Assembly (NCBI GenBank): GCA_902493895.1 | Contig: CABUQW010000006.1 | Span: forward strand, 21,395 to 85,394 | Source of the DNA: an uncultured Collinsella sp. | GTDB lineage: Bacteria; Actinomycetota; Coriobacteriia; Coriobacteriales; Coriobacteriaceae | Direction of reading: 5' to 3' | DNA: 64,000 nt | Shown: piece by piece, positions 1 through 8,023 of the stretch | Position numbering within the stretch: the stretch's first letter is position 1 | Layout: each line of letters opens with the position of its first letter | Notes under the pieces: generated by a model | What the model saw: only the letters and a program-made list of their open reading frames with translations | Databases searched by the model: none | Told to the model about the DNA's origin: nothing | Translations under genes and position numbers: made by a program

Positions 1-864
1 ACCAGCGATATCGGGCGCGGAGCCGTGCGTTGCCTCGAAGATGGCGCAGTCGGCACCGATGTTGGAGCCGGGGGCCATACCCAGGCCACCCACCAAGCCA
101 GCGCACAGGTCGCTCACAATGTCACCGTACAGATTGGGCAGCACCAGGACATCGAAGTCGTCGGGGTTCTGGACCAGGCCCATGCAGGTGGCGTCGACGA
201 TCTTGTCGTTGAACTCGATATCGGGATAGTTGGCGGCCACCTCGCGCGCCACGCGCAGGAACAGGCCGTCGGTCGCCTTCATGATGTTGGCCTTGTGCAC
301 GGCCGTCACCTTTTTGCGGCCGCAGCGGCGGGCGTACTCAAAGGCATACTCCACAATACGGCGGCTCTTGGCAATAGAGATCGGCTTGATCGAAATCGCG
401 GAATCGGCGGCGAAGGTCTTTTGGCCCGAACGCTCGACGAGCTGCGAGAGCTCCTCGACCTCGGCAGCGCCCTCATCAAACTCGATGCCGGCGTAGAGGT
501 CCTCGGTGTTCTCGCGCACGATGACCAGGTCGACGTCGCGGAAACGCGAGCCGTCGCCCGGCTGCGACAGACAGGGGCGCACGCAGGCGTACAGGTCAAA
601 GTGCTTGCGCAGGGCCACGTTGACGCTGCGGAAGCCCGTGCCAACCGGTGTGGTGATGGGGCCCTTGATGGCAACCTTGGTCTCGGCGACCGCATCGAGC
701 ACATGCTGGGGCAGCGGCGTGCCAAACTCGTCCATGACGCCGGCGCCGGCCTCCTGGACGTTCCAGTTGATCTGGACACCGGTGGCCTCGACCACGCAGC
801 GCATGGCCTGCGTAATCTCGGGACCGATACCGTCGCCGGGAATCAGGACTACATCGTGCGCCAT
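1..864 (-). CDS. icd: NAD-type isocitrate dehydrogenase, C-terminus cut by window edge
   Basis: Oxidative decarboxylation of isocitrate to 2-oxoglutarate in the cytoplasm is the likely reaction. The visible 288 codons begin with [11 protein letters not shown] (about residues 6-15), followed by [10 protein letters not shown] (117-126) and a late NLYGDIVSD motif, all hallmarks of the isocitrate/isopropylmalate dehydrogenase family. The stretch [20 protein letters not shown] resembles NAD-dependent isocitrate dehydrogenases more than LeuB, and no leu genes are nearby. The ATG at 864 has a GAGGAG ribosome site that overlaps the stop codon of the upstream HEAT-like gene six bases away, so the two are probably translated from one message. 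The protein runs off the window before its C-terminus. A homoisocitrate or isopropylmalate enzyme is possible but less likely. Confidence 0.85.
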   Translation of the reverse strand, partial: MAHDVVLIPGDGIGPEITQAMRCVVEATGVQINWNVQEAGAGVMDEFGTPLPQHVLDAVAETKVAIKGPITTPVGTGFRSVNVALRKHFDLYACVRPCLSQPGDGSRFRDVDLVIVRENTEDLYAGIEFDEGAAEVEELSQLVERSGQKTFAADSAISIKPISIAKSRRIVEYAFEYARRCGRKKVTAVHKANIMKATDGLFLRVAREVAANYPDIEFNDKIVDATCMGLVQNPDDFDVLVLPNLYGDIVSDLCAGLVGGLGMAPGSNIGADCAIFEATHGSAPDIAG

Positions 865-870
865 AATCTG

Positions 871-1569
871 TTACTCCTCGTCTTCGGCGTCGTCGGATTT
901 TTTAACGCTAGCACGCTTCTTCTTTTTGGAGAGATCCAGGCCAAAACGTTTAACAAGCATTTCGCAGATCTCGCTCGAACGGGCCTTGAGATAGCTGCCC
1001 TTGCCGTTCTCGGCGTCGAACTTAAGGCGCAGTGCGAGCTTCTCGGCAACCTCGGCGTCGATCTCGCCCTGGCCGAACTCGTACAGGCAACCGAGCATGT
1101 CGCGATACTCGAGGTCGCCGTGGTAGCACTGGATGGCCTCGTCCAGGATCGGCCAAGCCTCGCGCGACCGCTCGACGCCCGTGGCTCCCCACACGCACAG
1201 CAGGCGGAAGGCGGCGTAGCGCAGCGTGGAGGAAATCTCGTCGAACAGCGCGGTCTCGGCGCCCTCGAAGGCATCGCCCAGCTGCTCGGGGCAGGTAGTG
1301 GCGAGCGCCGCCAGGGCATCGAGGGCCTCCCAGCGGGTCTGAGCCTCGGGGCGGTCGAGCGCCTCGATCAGCGCGGGCGCGCAGGGCACGACGCGCTGGG
1401 GATCGCGCTCAGCAAGCAGATGCAGCACGCGGGCGGCAAACTGGCGGATGCGGCGCGTGGGACAGCCAAGCTCTTGGACCAGGCGGTCGACGGCGTTCTC
1501 GTTCTCCTCTGCCAGCTGAAGCTGTGCCAGCTCCTCGTCGGTGAGCTGTTCGTCTTTATTTTCTGCCAT
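871..1569 (-). CDS. HEAT-repeat-like protein of unknown role
   Basis: A 232-residue soluble protein. It opens with an acidic, Glu/Gln-rich segment (MAENKDEQLTDEELAQLQ). The middle is built of helical pairs rich in Ala, Leu and Arg (for example IRQFAARVLHLLAERDP and TRWEALDALAALAT) with the spacing of HEAT/armadillo repeats. The end is basic then acidic (SKKKKRASVKK, DDAEDEE). No signal peptide or membrane segment is visible. It lies between a small membrane protein gene and icd on the same strand with gaps of 15 and 6 bases, so it belongs to that operon. HEAT scaffolds usually bind other proteins; the partner cannot be read from the sequence. AGAGGT precedes the chosen ATG at a normal distance. 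Confidence 0.75.
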   Translation of the reverse strand: MAENKDEQLTDEELAQLQLAEENENAVDRLVQELGCPTRRIRQFAARVLHLLAERDPQRVVPCAPALIEALDRPEAQTRWEALDALAALATTCPEQLGDAFEGAETALFDEISSTLRYAAFRLLCVWGATGVERSREAWPILDEAIQCYHGDLEYRDMLGCLYEFGQGEIDAEVAEKLALRLKFDAENGKGSYLKARSSEICEMLVKRFGLDLSKKKKRASVKKSDDAEDEE

Positions 1570-1584
1570 AGTTACCTCTTCTAT

Positions 1585-2013
1585 TTATTTCTTGGCGTGC
1601 TTGCCAGCACCCTTGCTGTCATCGGTGACCGAGATGAGCTGTCGGTCGGAAGCGCCATTGTGGCGTGCGCGACGGCGGTCCTCGGCGTCGCCCGCATCGG
1701 CGGCGGCGCGATGGGCCTTGTTGACATTAAAGACCTCGTCGTGCTTGCGCCACGGGCCGACGGATTCGCCAAAGCTCATCTTAAGGCCGGCGATAAAGCC
1801 GCCGAGCCAGCCGATCGGCGCAAACTGCACCAGCGGGAACAGCGAGAACACCCAGGTCAGCAGGACGACTGCCGCCGCTCCCGCAAAGTTGGCAATCCAG
1901 TAGTCGCGCTTGGTGATGACGCGCTTTTCGCACGCCCACTGGCCGCACAAAAAGCCAATGTAGATCGCAAAGAGAAAGAGCACCAGCGCAAGTACCACGA
2001 ACGTCCAGCTCAT
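1585..2013 (-). CDS. small two-helix membrane protein, unknown
   Basis: A 142-residue protein with two clear hydrophobic segments, roughly residues 3-25 (TFVVLALVLFLFAIYIGFLC) and 40-72 (around AAAVVLLTWVFSLFPLVQF and GWLGGFIAGL). A hydrophilic, charged C-terminal tail of about 65 residues follows and is probably cytoplasmic. A longer start is open at 2049, but the ATG at 2013 is preferred because GGGGAG, which contains the stop of the upstream dehydrogenase gene, sits just before it. The gene ends 15 bases before the HEAT-like gene, so all four genes from 3134 down to 1 look co-transcribed. I do not recognise the family. Confidence 0.7.
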   Translation of the reverse strand: MSWTFVVLALVLFLFAIYIGFLCGQWACEKRVITKRDYWIANFAGAAAVVLLTWVFSLFPLVQFAPIGWLGGFIAGLKMSFGESVGPWRKHDEVFNVNKAHRAAADAGDAEDRRRARHNGASDRQLISVTDDSKGAGKHAKK

Positions 2014-2018
2014 GGGCG

Positions 2019-3134
2019 CTACTCCCCGTGATGGTGGCCGCAGCAGCACTCGTGGCCGTCGTCATGGCCGTGGCCGCCGCAGCACTCGTGGTCCTCGCCG
2101 TGATGGTGGCCACAACCGCACTCGTGGTCCTCGCCGTGATGGTGGCCACAACCGCACTCGTGGTCGTCGCCATGTTCGCCGCAACCGCAGCCTTCCTCGT
2201 GGGCACCGTGCTCCTCGGGACGATACTGCGACCAGTCCAGACCGGCGGCGATGGCGTCGGCCTCCTCCTTGTAGAGGACCGTGATGGCCTGGGTGCCCAG
2301 CTTGGCACCACCGATGGCGTCGAGCATGTCGTAGAGCGTAAAGGCGACATCGGCGCCGGGCAGCGCGAGCTCGCGGTCATCGGCGTAGGCGAGCGCCAGA
2401 CGCAGGTCCTTAATGAAATGCTCGACCATAAAGCCGGGCTTGTAGTCGCCGTCGAGCGCCTTGGGAGCCAGGCTCTCCATGGCGCCGGACTTGCCGGTAC
2501 CGCCCAGGATCATCTGGCGGGTCTTCTCCAGGTCAAGGCCGCTCAGCTCGGCAAATGCCATGGCGTCTGCCATGCCGACCATGCAGGCGCCCAGCGACAC
2601 CTGGTTGGCGAGTTTGGCAGCCTGGCCCTTGCCGGCGCCGTCGAAGCAGCAGATGTTGGCCGCAAAGGTGGCAAGGATGTCGCGGACCGGCGCGATGTCG
2701 TTCTCGGTAGCGCCCACGATAGCCGTGAGCGTACCGGCGATAGCGCCCGACTCGCCGCCGGTGACGGGGCAGTCAAACGCCATGCGACCAGAAACCTGGG
2801 CGGCCTCGGCAATGTCACGGGCGAGCTCGGGCGAGCTCGTGGTGAGGTCGATCAAGACCGCACCCGGCTTAGTGCACGCGAGCAGGCCGTCGCCCGCCAG
2901 GTAGAGTTCCTCGACCTCGGAGGGATAGCCCACCATGGTAAAGACGACATCGGCATGCGCCACGGCCTCGGCCGGCGTATCGGCCCAGACGGCACCGCGC
3001 TCGATAAGCGCTGCGGCCTTGGACTTGGTGCGGTTGTTGACCGTGACGGGATAGCCGGCGTCCAGGATGTGGCCGGCGATGGGGGCACCCATGATTCCGG
3101 TGCCGATGAATGCGACGGAGAGCTTGTTTGCCAT
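2019..3134 (-). CDS. 3-hydroxyisobutyrate dehydrogenase family enzyme with His/Cys-rich tail
   Basis: An NAD(P)-dependent beta-hydroxyacid dehydrogenase of the GarR/MmsB family, 371 residues; the substrate (tartronate semialdehyde, hydroxyisobutyrate or similar) is not determined. Evidence is the N-terminal Rossmann motif FIGTGIMGAPIAGHI, the substrate-binding segment CPVTGGESGA (about 122-131) and the catalytic-lysine motif GKGQAAKLANQ (about 167-177). The family normally ends near residue 300. Here an extra tail of about 65 residues carries 18 His and 11 Cys, including two perfect 12-residue units of the type CGCGHHHGEDHE and degenerate copies. This should bind soft metals. AAAGGAAAGG precedes the ATG. 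It heads the run of genes leading to icd. Confidence 0.85.
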   Translation of the reverse strand: MANKLSVAFIGTGIMGAPIAGHILDAGYPVTVNNRTKSKAAALIERGAVWADTPAEAVAHADVVFTMVGYPSEVEELYLAGDGLLACTKPGAVLIDLTTSSPELARDIAEAAQVSGRMAFDCPVTGGESGAIAGTLTAIVGATENDIAPVRDILATFAANICCFDGAGKGQAAKLANQVSLGACMVGMADAMAFAELSGLDLEKTRQMILGGTGKSGAMESLAPKALDGDYKPGFMVEHFIKDLRLALAYADDRELALPGADVAFTLYDMLDAIGGAKLGTQAITVLYKEEADAIAAGLDWSQYRPEEHGAHEEGCGCGEHGDDHECGCGHHHGEDHECGCGHHHGEDHECCGGHGHDDGHECCCGHHHGE

Positions 3135-3226
3135 GAAACCTTTCCTTTTGGGTTGGGTGTTGTTACCAGGTTGAATACTCAGCGCCAGCGCTTGAGCTGC
3201 GGGGCGCCCGTGGTAGTAGCGCCTGT

Positions 3227-4180
3227 CTACTCACCGCGCACACGGCGCGCGATGCGGTCGGAAAGCGAGGCTTTCTCGGCGCGGTTCTTGCCCCAAAATG
3301 CGCAGGCCACCATGCCGGGCCCCACGTGCGAGCCGATGGTAGGACCGACGGAACTACGGATAATCGTGGCGTCGGCGCAGCCTTCCTCCTTGCGGATGGC
3401 GGCCTCGAGCCAGTCACCGTCCTTCTCGGCATCGGCAGTCATAATAGCGATGGGCATGGTGCGATCGGGCACGTAGTTCTCGCGGAACGACTTGAGGATG
3501 GACTTGAGCGCCTTCTTGCGGCCGCGGTTGACGCCGATCAGCGACAGCGAGCCGGCAAGGTCGTAGGAGAGCTCGGGCTTGACATCGAGCTTTGCCGTGA
3601 GCTGCGCCGCCGCGGGCGGAATGCGGCCGCCGGCGGCCAGTGCGTCAAAGCTCTCAAGCGTAAAGTAGCCGTGCACGTAGGTCTTGGCCTCATTTGCCCA
3701 ATCGACCAGCTGCTTGGCGGTGAGTCCCGCCGAGCGCTGGCGCACGGCCTCGAGCGCCAGGAGCTCGCCGGTCGCGCAGGGTAGGGCGTTGTCGACCACG
3801 TAGAGCTCAAAGTTGGGATACTCGGCGCGCACGGCATCTGCTGCCTGGCACGCGGAGTTGTAGCTCGACGACAGCGCCGAGGTAAAGCACAGGTAGACCG
3901 TGGGCGTGCCCTCTTTGGCGCACTCGGTAAAGAACTCGATATAGCGACCGAGCGACACAGCCGAGGTGGACACGCGGGCACCGGCGCGCATGCGGTCGTA
4001 GAACTCCTTAGGGCTCATGCTCGACCAGATGTCGTCCGTGCGCTCCTCGCCATCGATAATGAAGGGGAAACCCAGGATATCGACATCGAGGTTCACGGCG
4101 ACCTCGGGGCTAAAGTCGCAGCAGGTATCGACGACGATGCGGCAACGGTCCGAATGACCGGCGGATGCGGCCTTGTCCAT
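3227..4180 (-). CDS. DegV family fatty-acid-binding protein
   Basis: DegV/FakB proteins bind a fatty acid and present it to a kinase (FakA) for phosphorylation. This 317-residue protein shows the family's VDTCCDFSPEV start, the TSAVSLGRYIEFF segment (about residues 77-89) and the SALSSSYNSA motif (about 104-113). It ends with RSSVGPTIGSHVGPGMVACAFWG, in which the VGPTIGSHVGPG loop is typical. No FakA-like gene is in the window. ATG at 4180 is preferred over the TTG three bases upstream because AAGGAG lies eight bases before it. A terminator for the preceding hpf gene stands immediately upstream, so degV probably has its own promoter or depends on readthrough. Confidence 0.9.
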   Translation of the reverse strand: MDKAASAGHSDRCRIVVDTCCDFSPEVAVNLDVDILGFPFIIDGEERTDDIWSSMSPKEFYDRMRAGARVSTSAVSLGRYIEFFTECAKEGTPTVYLCFTSALSSSYNSACQAADAVRAEYPNFELYVVDNALPCATGELLALEAVRQRSAGLTAKQLVDWANEAKTYVHGYFTLESFDALAAGGRIPPAAAQLTAKLDVKPELSYDLAGSLSLIGVNRGRKKALKSILKSFRENYVPDRTMPIAIMTADAEKDGDWLEAAIRKEEGCADATIIRSSVGPTIGSHVGPGMVACAFWGKNRAEKASLSDRIARRVRGE

Positions 4181-4197
4181 CAAAGCGACTCCTTACG

Positions 4198-4230
4198 TAA
4201 AAAGGCGGCCACCCGCATGGGATGGCCGCC
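4198..4230 (-). terminator. rho-independent terminator of hpf
   Basis: GGCGGCCA at 4223-4230 (read on the minus strand) pairs with TGGCCGCC ending at 4204, followed by a run of five T on that strand. It lies 30 bases past the hpf stop. Confidence 0.85.
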
Positions 4231-4259
4231 AGCCGTTAACTCATGCAAGTTAACGTATT

Positions 4260-4844
4260 TTACTCGTCAAGTGTTTCGATACGGGGCTTGATGATGCCAT
4301 ATCCACCATTCTTACGGTGATACACCACATTGATGAGACCGGTCGTCGCGTTCTCGAACACATAGAAGTCGTGACCGAGCAGATCGGTCTGCACCAGCGC
4401 CTGCTCCTCGGTCATCGGGGTGACATCGATGACCTTCTCGCGGACGAGCAGGTCGTCCTCCTCCTCGGGCAGCAGCAGGTCGGCCAGATCCTCGACGCGC
4501 TCGACCGGTACGACATCCGCGGCGCTGGCACCACCCTGGCGGTTGTCCACGACTTTGGTCTTAAACTTGCGCAGCTGGCGGGTGACCTTATCGGCAGAGA
4601 GATCGATGGCGGCATACATATCTGCGCCGTGCTCGGCAACACGAATCACAGAACCGCGGGCACGAACCGTGACCTCGACAATTGCCGGGTTGGGGTTCGA
4701 GGGATTCTTCTCATAACGAAGCACAACGTCGACCGTCATGGGCTCGATATCGAAAACCTTGAGCGCCTCGCCGATCTTCTCATCCACATGCGCACGCAGA
4801 GCATCGGTTACCGTCGTCTTGCGTCCAGAAACCTTGATATCCAT
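4260..4844 (-). CDS. hpf: long-form ribosome hibernation promoting factor
   Basis: Binds the 30S subunit in slow growth and, in the long form, drives 70S dimerisation into inactive 100S particles. At 194 residues it has the N-terminal S30AE domain (MDIKVSGRKTTVTDAL to about residue 105). An acidic linker (LLLPEEEDD) follows, then the C-terminal dimerisation domain (KVIDVTPMTEEQALVQTDLLGHDFYVFEN and the NVVYHRKNGGYGII end). A start 60 bases further upstream is open, but the family begins at MDIKVSGR and GGAG stands six bases before this ATG. The gene is monocistronic: a terminator follows it and another lies about 220 bases upstream. Confidence 0.95.
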   Translation of the reverse strand: MDIKVSGRKTTVTDALRAHVDEKIGEALKVFDIEPMTVDVVLRYEKNPSNPNPAIVEVTVRARGSVIRVAEHGADMYAAIDLSADKVTRQLRKFKTKVVDNRQGGASAADVVPVERVEDLADLLLPEEEDDLLVREKVIDVTPMTEEQALVQTDLLGHDFYVFENATTGLINVVYHRKNGGYGIIKPRIETLDE

Positions 4845-5061
4845 ACGTGGCTCCAATCTGCCTCGGGAACTTACTGTATTGGCTATGTACCCATTGCCGT
4901 GCATTTAATCACGCGGATTCCCAAAGACCCGAATAACGATTGCTTGATACCACATACCGAAGTCTCGCACTTTTCCGTGGCAAAGTGCGCTATAGGAGCG
5001 CGACGGCTGCTTTGGTTTTGCACCTGAAAAATCTCTTTGACCTGCTGGTTTTATGGAAACG

Positions 5062-5095
5062 AAAAAGCCGGGCTCCCCTGTTGGGAAAGCCCGGC
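5062..5095 (-). terminator. terminator of the solute-binding lipoprotein gene
   Basis: On the minus strand GCCGGGCTT pairs with AAGCCCGGC-type sequence across the loop CCCAACAGGGG and is followed by TTTTTC. It lies about 65 bases past the stop at 5162. The 318 bases between hpf and this gene hold nothing else that I can support; a 72-codon open frame there contains this hairpin and is rejected. Confidence 0.85.
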
Positions 5096-5161
5096 AATGC
5101 GTGTTGAAACCGTGAAGAGGCATCTCTCCCAGCGCATAGGAGACGCCGCCCCTAGCAATAA

Positions 5162-6172
5162 CTAGCTATTGAGCTTGTTAATGTCGTCGTCGGTGATAGT
5201 GCCCTCCTGGCTGGACGATTTATTCTCGGAGGTTGCACCCTCGCTGCTCGAATCGGAGGATGCGGACTCGTTGGATCCGGTGTCGGTCGACTGCACGTCA
5301 GTGCCCGAAACCGTCTTAGTGGTAAGGTCATAGGGCATCGTGCCATACCAGACAGAGTGGACAGCCTCGAGCGTGCCGTCGGCCGTAATACCGTCGAGGG
5401 CATCGCTCACGGCACGGCACAGCTCGTCGTTGGCGGCAGGGCCTGCAACGCCGAGCGTCGAGGGCGTCTCGAGAGCGCCAACGTAGGAGATCTGGCTCAT
5501 CAGACGTGCGAGGTAACCGCCGGCCGTGGAATCGCAGATCACATAGTCGACCTCGCCGGACTCGAGCGCTTCAAAGCACTCATTAATGTTGGAGAAGGTC
5601 TTTTGGTTGGCCGTAACGCTCCGTTTGGCGAGCGCTTCCCGCGATGCCGAGGAAGCCTGAACGCCCAGGGTAGCGGTGTTAAGCGTTTCGGTGGAAACAC
5701 TCAGCGACTCACCGTCGCTCGTCTTTCCGAACACCGCCGCGGCGTCGTACAGGCAGGTGCCAAGCGTGCTGATATCACCATCCGTGGAATTGATGTCACC
5801 AATGAAAATGTCAGCCTTTTTGTCGCCAAGCGCGGAATTGGCAGATGGCGCATCGACGAAGGCAACCTTAAGGCCCATACGGCTTGCAAGGGCGCGGGCA
5901 GCGTCGACCGCGTAGCCCGTGAGGTTACCATCGGAACCCTGCATGGCCTGCGGAGCATCGGAGGTATCGAGGGCAACCGTCAGGGTACCGGGAGTGACCA
6001 GGGCATCGTCCGACACCGCCGGCGTGACGGTCTCGCGCTCGATCTGGTCAATCGTGGGTGTCGCGAACGTGGACAGTGGATTGAACGCGCATCCGCTCAA
6101 GCCCAATACGGCAATGACCGCCGCGGTCCCAGCACCTAACCGAGCCGCGTGCATCAAGCTGCCCCTCACCAT
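5162..6172 (-). CDS. amino-acid-type solute-binding lipoprotein
   Basis: An extracytoplasmic substrate-binding protein of the family 3 (polar amino acid) type. A short basic start is followed by a hydrophobic stretch and a lipobox LSGC (cysteine about residue 28), so it should be lipid-anchored outside the membrane. The binding domain follows: TLTVALDTSDAPQA, the GYAVDAARALASRMGLKVAFV segment, the FIGDIN strand and EALESGEVDYVICDS. The last 60 residues are a Ser/Thr/Glu-rich, low-complexity tail after DLTTKTV, which is unusual at this end. No permease or ATPase gene adjoins it, so it is an orphan component or a sensor. ATG at 6172 was chosen; ATG at 6154 is an alternative. Confidence 0.8.
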   Translation of the reverse strand: MVRGSLMHAARLGAGTAAVIAVLGLSGCAFNPLSTFATPTIDQIERETVTPAVSDDALVTPGTLTVALDTSDAPQAMQGSDGNLTGYAVDAARALASRMGLKVAFVDAPSANSALGDKKADIFIGDINSTDGDISTLGTCLYDAAAVFGKTSDGESLSVSTETLNTATLGVQASSASREALAKRSVTANQKTFSNINECFEALESGEVDYVICDSTAGGYLARLMSQISYVGALETPSTLGVAGPAANDELCRAVSDALDGITADGTLEAVHSVWYGTMPYDLTTKTVSGTDVQSTDTGSNESASSDSSSEGATSENKSSSQEGTITDDDINKLNS

Positions 6173-6503
6173 GTCCACTACCCTGCCTTCTGTGTCGTAT
6201 ACAATCCGTGCGTTGCGCGGAATAACGGGTTGTTCCCACCAGCTGACCTGGTATTTGACCCCACACTTGCGCACCGGGGTGTTTGCTCGGGAGGCCGTAG
6301 CCACCTTCACGACTGGCCCGCTCGCCCGCGAGGCGGTATTGCCCCAAAGAAAGTAGAACGGACGGTGCGGCTTACATCTAGGACGCGCCATGATCGCGCC
6401 GCGCGCACGCGGTCGCTTACGTGGATCCCTTTGACCGCGTCTGTCTTGGACTAGGATGGACATTACGTCCGTCCGCAACCACAGCCTGGCAGGAACGTAG
6501 CGC

Positions 6504-6532
6504 ATTATAGCTAAGTTCAAGCTAAAGTTTAA
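6504..6532 (-). promoter_or_regulatory. promoter of the lipoprotein gene with a leader of about 325 bases
   Basis: A perfect TATAAT (6504-6509 on the minus strand) is preceded after 17 bases by TTAAAC (6527-6532), a weak -35. The expected transcription start is near 6497, leaving an unusually long leader to the start codon at 6172. The frame of the lipoprotein stays open through the whole leader, but its third-position GC is visibly lower than in neighbouring genes, so it is probably untranslated. Confidence 0.6.
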
Positions 6533-6605
6533 GGTTAGGGACGCCATTCGCACCGTGAGCACAGATTTTGCAGGTCGGAACGGACCATTCGTGCCCCCAT
6601 GAAGC

Positions 6606-6650
6606 CCGGAGCTCCCCTACGGGGAGCTCCGGGGCACCCTTCTTAGGGTG
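6606..6650. repeat. two adjacent hairpins in a gene-free stretch
   Basis: A 12-base perfect stem (CCGGAGCTCCCC, 6606-6617, with its complement at 6621-6632) is followed directly by a 6-base stem CACCCT/AGGGTG (6635-6650). Neither has a T run, so a terminator role for the gene ending at 6904 is uncertain. Confidence 0.6.
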
Positions 6651-6653
6651 CAG

Positions 6654-6870
6654 TGGCCAAAAAGTTGTAAATATGAGTACTGTTACCAAATTAGTGGCAG
6701 GAATTTTTGGCTCTGCAAGCAGTTTTCACGCTCTATAACGTCAGATTGATGCCAGGATATTCTACATTTGTTTAATATTTTTCGAATTTACGCCATCTTC
6801 CAGTCCCAAAATCCCTGATTTTACTGTTACTGAATTTATAGCAGTACTCATATTTGCTATATTTTGGCCA
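6654..6870. repeat. AT-rich island bounded by long inverted repeats
   Basis: The left end begins TGGCCAAAAAG and continues with AAATATGAGTACTG. The right end, read in reverse complement, begins TGGCCAAAATA and has the same AAATATGAGTACTG. Similarity continues weakly for about 45 bases. The 217-base interior is far richer in A and T than any other stretch of the window, which suggests a small non-autonomous mobile element or a regulatory island. A minus-strand open frame of 72 codons across it starts inside the neighbouring gene and is not believed. Confidence 0.6.
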
Positions 6871-6903
6871 GAGCATATATCAAACCCCTGCTTCAGAGCA
6901 TTG

Positions 6904-8013
6904 TTAGGCGGGTTTAAGCCCAAAACACGCCCGCAGCGTGTTAAATAGCGCCTCTTGTTTCTTTCTGCGAGCGTCAACACGGTTGCGATATCGCTTACCC
7001 ATGCGCTGGTGGATGCGCCATGCGAGCGCTTCCATCGCTTCCATGTCGCAGAGCATTTCGTTGTTGACCGTTGCGACCTCGATTCCCATAGTAATCAAGC
7101 CCGTGTTGCGTTTTTCATCATGGATACGTCCCCTCCGGGAGGAATGACCCAGCTCACCGTTGTATTCCAGATCAAACCGGGCTGCCTCCTGATATGCATC
7201 GCAAACTGCATGCGGCATCCCCGAGATTGCCTGCGCGCGGTCATCGAACTCGATCTTGTAGTCGGTCTTAAAAGGACCGCAGGCAAATCCGCCATAGGGA
7301 AACGGAAGCGAAAACAGAGCGAGCATGATGCACTCCATGGGCGAGCGCAGGTTTTCTGACAGGTAGGGACACAGGCGCAGCAGCTGTTTGGCCACATTCC
7401 CCTTGCATGCCGCAAGGTAATCTGCCAGGCGATCGGGCGTCAGCACCGGCTCGACTTCAAAGTAGCCCACGTCTGCCGGTTGGTCCTTGTCCTTTGCAAG
7501 TCTATTCGCAACAGGTGAGGTGTAGGGAGGCAGATACTTCCCGCGATCGCTCAGTGAAATCTTGGAACACAGTTCCTGGGCCAGGGCAAACGCCTGGATA
7601 CAGCCGACCTTGCGGGCGACGGCAACACAAAGGGCCTCGGGAGACAGGCTGTACACCCCCGGTTCCACCTCTAGAATCGAGCCAGCGGGCAACCCGGAGC
7701 ATACGGACCAGCTCACGCCAAGAATGCGGCGGCGCTGCGCTGCAGACCCTACCAGCAAGCACAAATCCTCTTGCACCTCGCCGCTTGCGGCCCCAATCCG
7801 CACCAAGTCGGGAAGATAGATGTCCTCGGTCGAGGGCGACGACGTGCGCAGCACACGGCGCTCTTCATCGGGATCGAGGTCCTTCCAGCTTATGTAACCC
7901 ATCTGCCGGCGCTCGGCGCGCATCATGCGTAGCGCCGAGGCGCCTGTTAGGATTACGGAAGCCGCTAGCTGTTCGTCTGTCGGCTCGTTGCGCCGCTCAA
8001 TCTTCACTGCCAC
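6904..8013 (-). CDS. hypothetical protein with PD-(D/E)XK nuclease-like C-terminus
   Basis: A 369-residue protein of unknown role. The N-terminal two thirds (for example GVSWSVCSGLPAGSILEVEPGVYSLSPEALCVAVARKVG) resembles the winged-helix start of AbiEi-like or DUF559-type proteins. Residues about 300-340 contain DLEYNGELGH, then HDEKRNTGLITMGIEV. This is the D-x-E-Y-x-G, H, D-x-x-R, Gly pattern of the DUF559/Vsr branch of the PD-(D/E)XK superfamily. No partner toxin, methylase or transposase is adjacent. The start is taken as GTG at 8013 because AGGGG stands seven bases before it; the gene starts 10 bases after the comF stop. Nuclease activity is inference from the motif. Confidence 0.65.
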   Translation of the reverse strand: MAVKIERRNEPTDEQLAASVILTGASALRMMRAERRQMGYISWKDLDPDEERRVLRTSSPSTEDIYLPDLVRIGAASGEVQEDLCLLVGSAAQRRRILGVSWSVCSGLPAGSILEVEPGVYSLSPEALCVAVARKVGCIQAFALAQELCSKISLSDRGKYLPPYTSPVANRLAKDKDQPADVGYFEVEPVLTPDRLADYLAACKGNVAKQLLRLCPYLSENLRSPMECIMLALFSLPFPYGGFACGPFKTDYKIEFDDRAQAISGMPHAVCDAYQEAARFDLEYNGELGHSSRRGRIHDEKRNTGLITMGIEVATVNNEMLCDMEAMEALAWRIHQRMGKRYRNRVDARRKKQEALFNTLRACFGLKPA

Positions 8014-8023
8014 AAAACCACCC

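Noticed and set aside
25..2031. 668-codon plus-strand open frame at the left end
   Set aside because: Antisense to icd, the HEAT-like gene and the membrane protein gene.
4905..5123. 72-codon minus-strand open frame between hpf and the lipoprotein gene
   Set aside because: Contains the lipoprotein gene's terminator, has no ribosome site and a random composition.
6180..6497. 6S RNA in the lipoprotein leader
   Set aside because: Only one 12-base word resembles 6S; the ends do not pair and no central bubble is visible. Kept only as a test suggestion.
6173..6562. N-terminal extension of the solute-binding lipoprotein to 6562
   Set aside because: It would bury the signal peptide about 130 residues inside the protein, crosses the TATAAT promoter and has weak third-position GC.
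6762..6980. 72-codon minus-strand open frame through the AT-rich island
   Set aside because: Begins inside the nuclease-like gene in another frame and ends in the island; no ribosome site.
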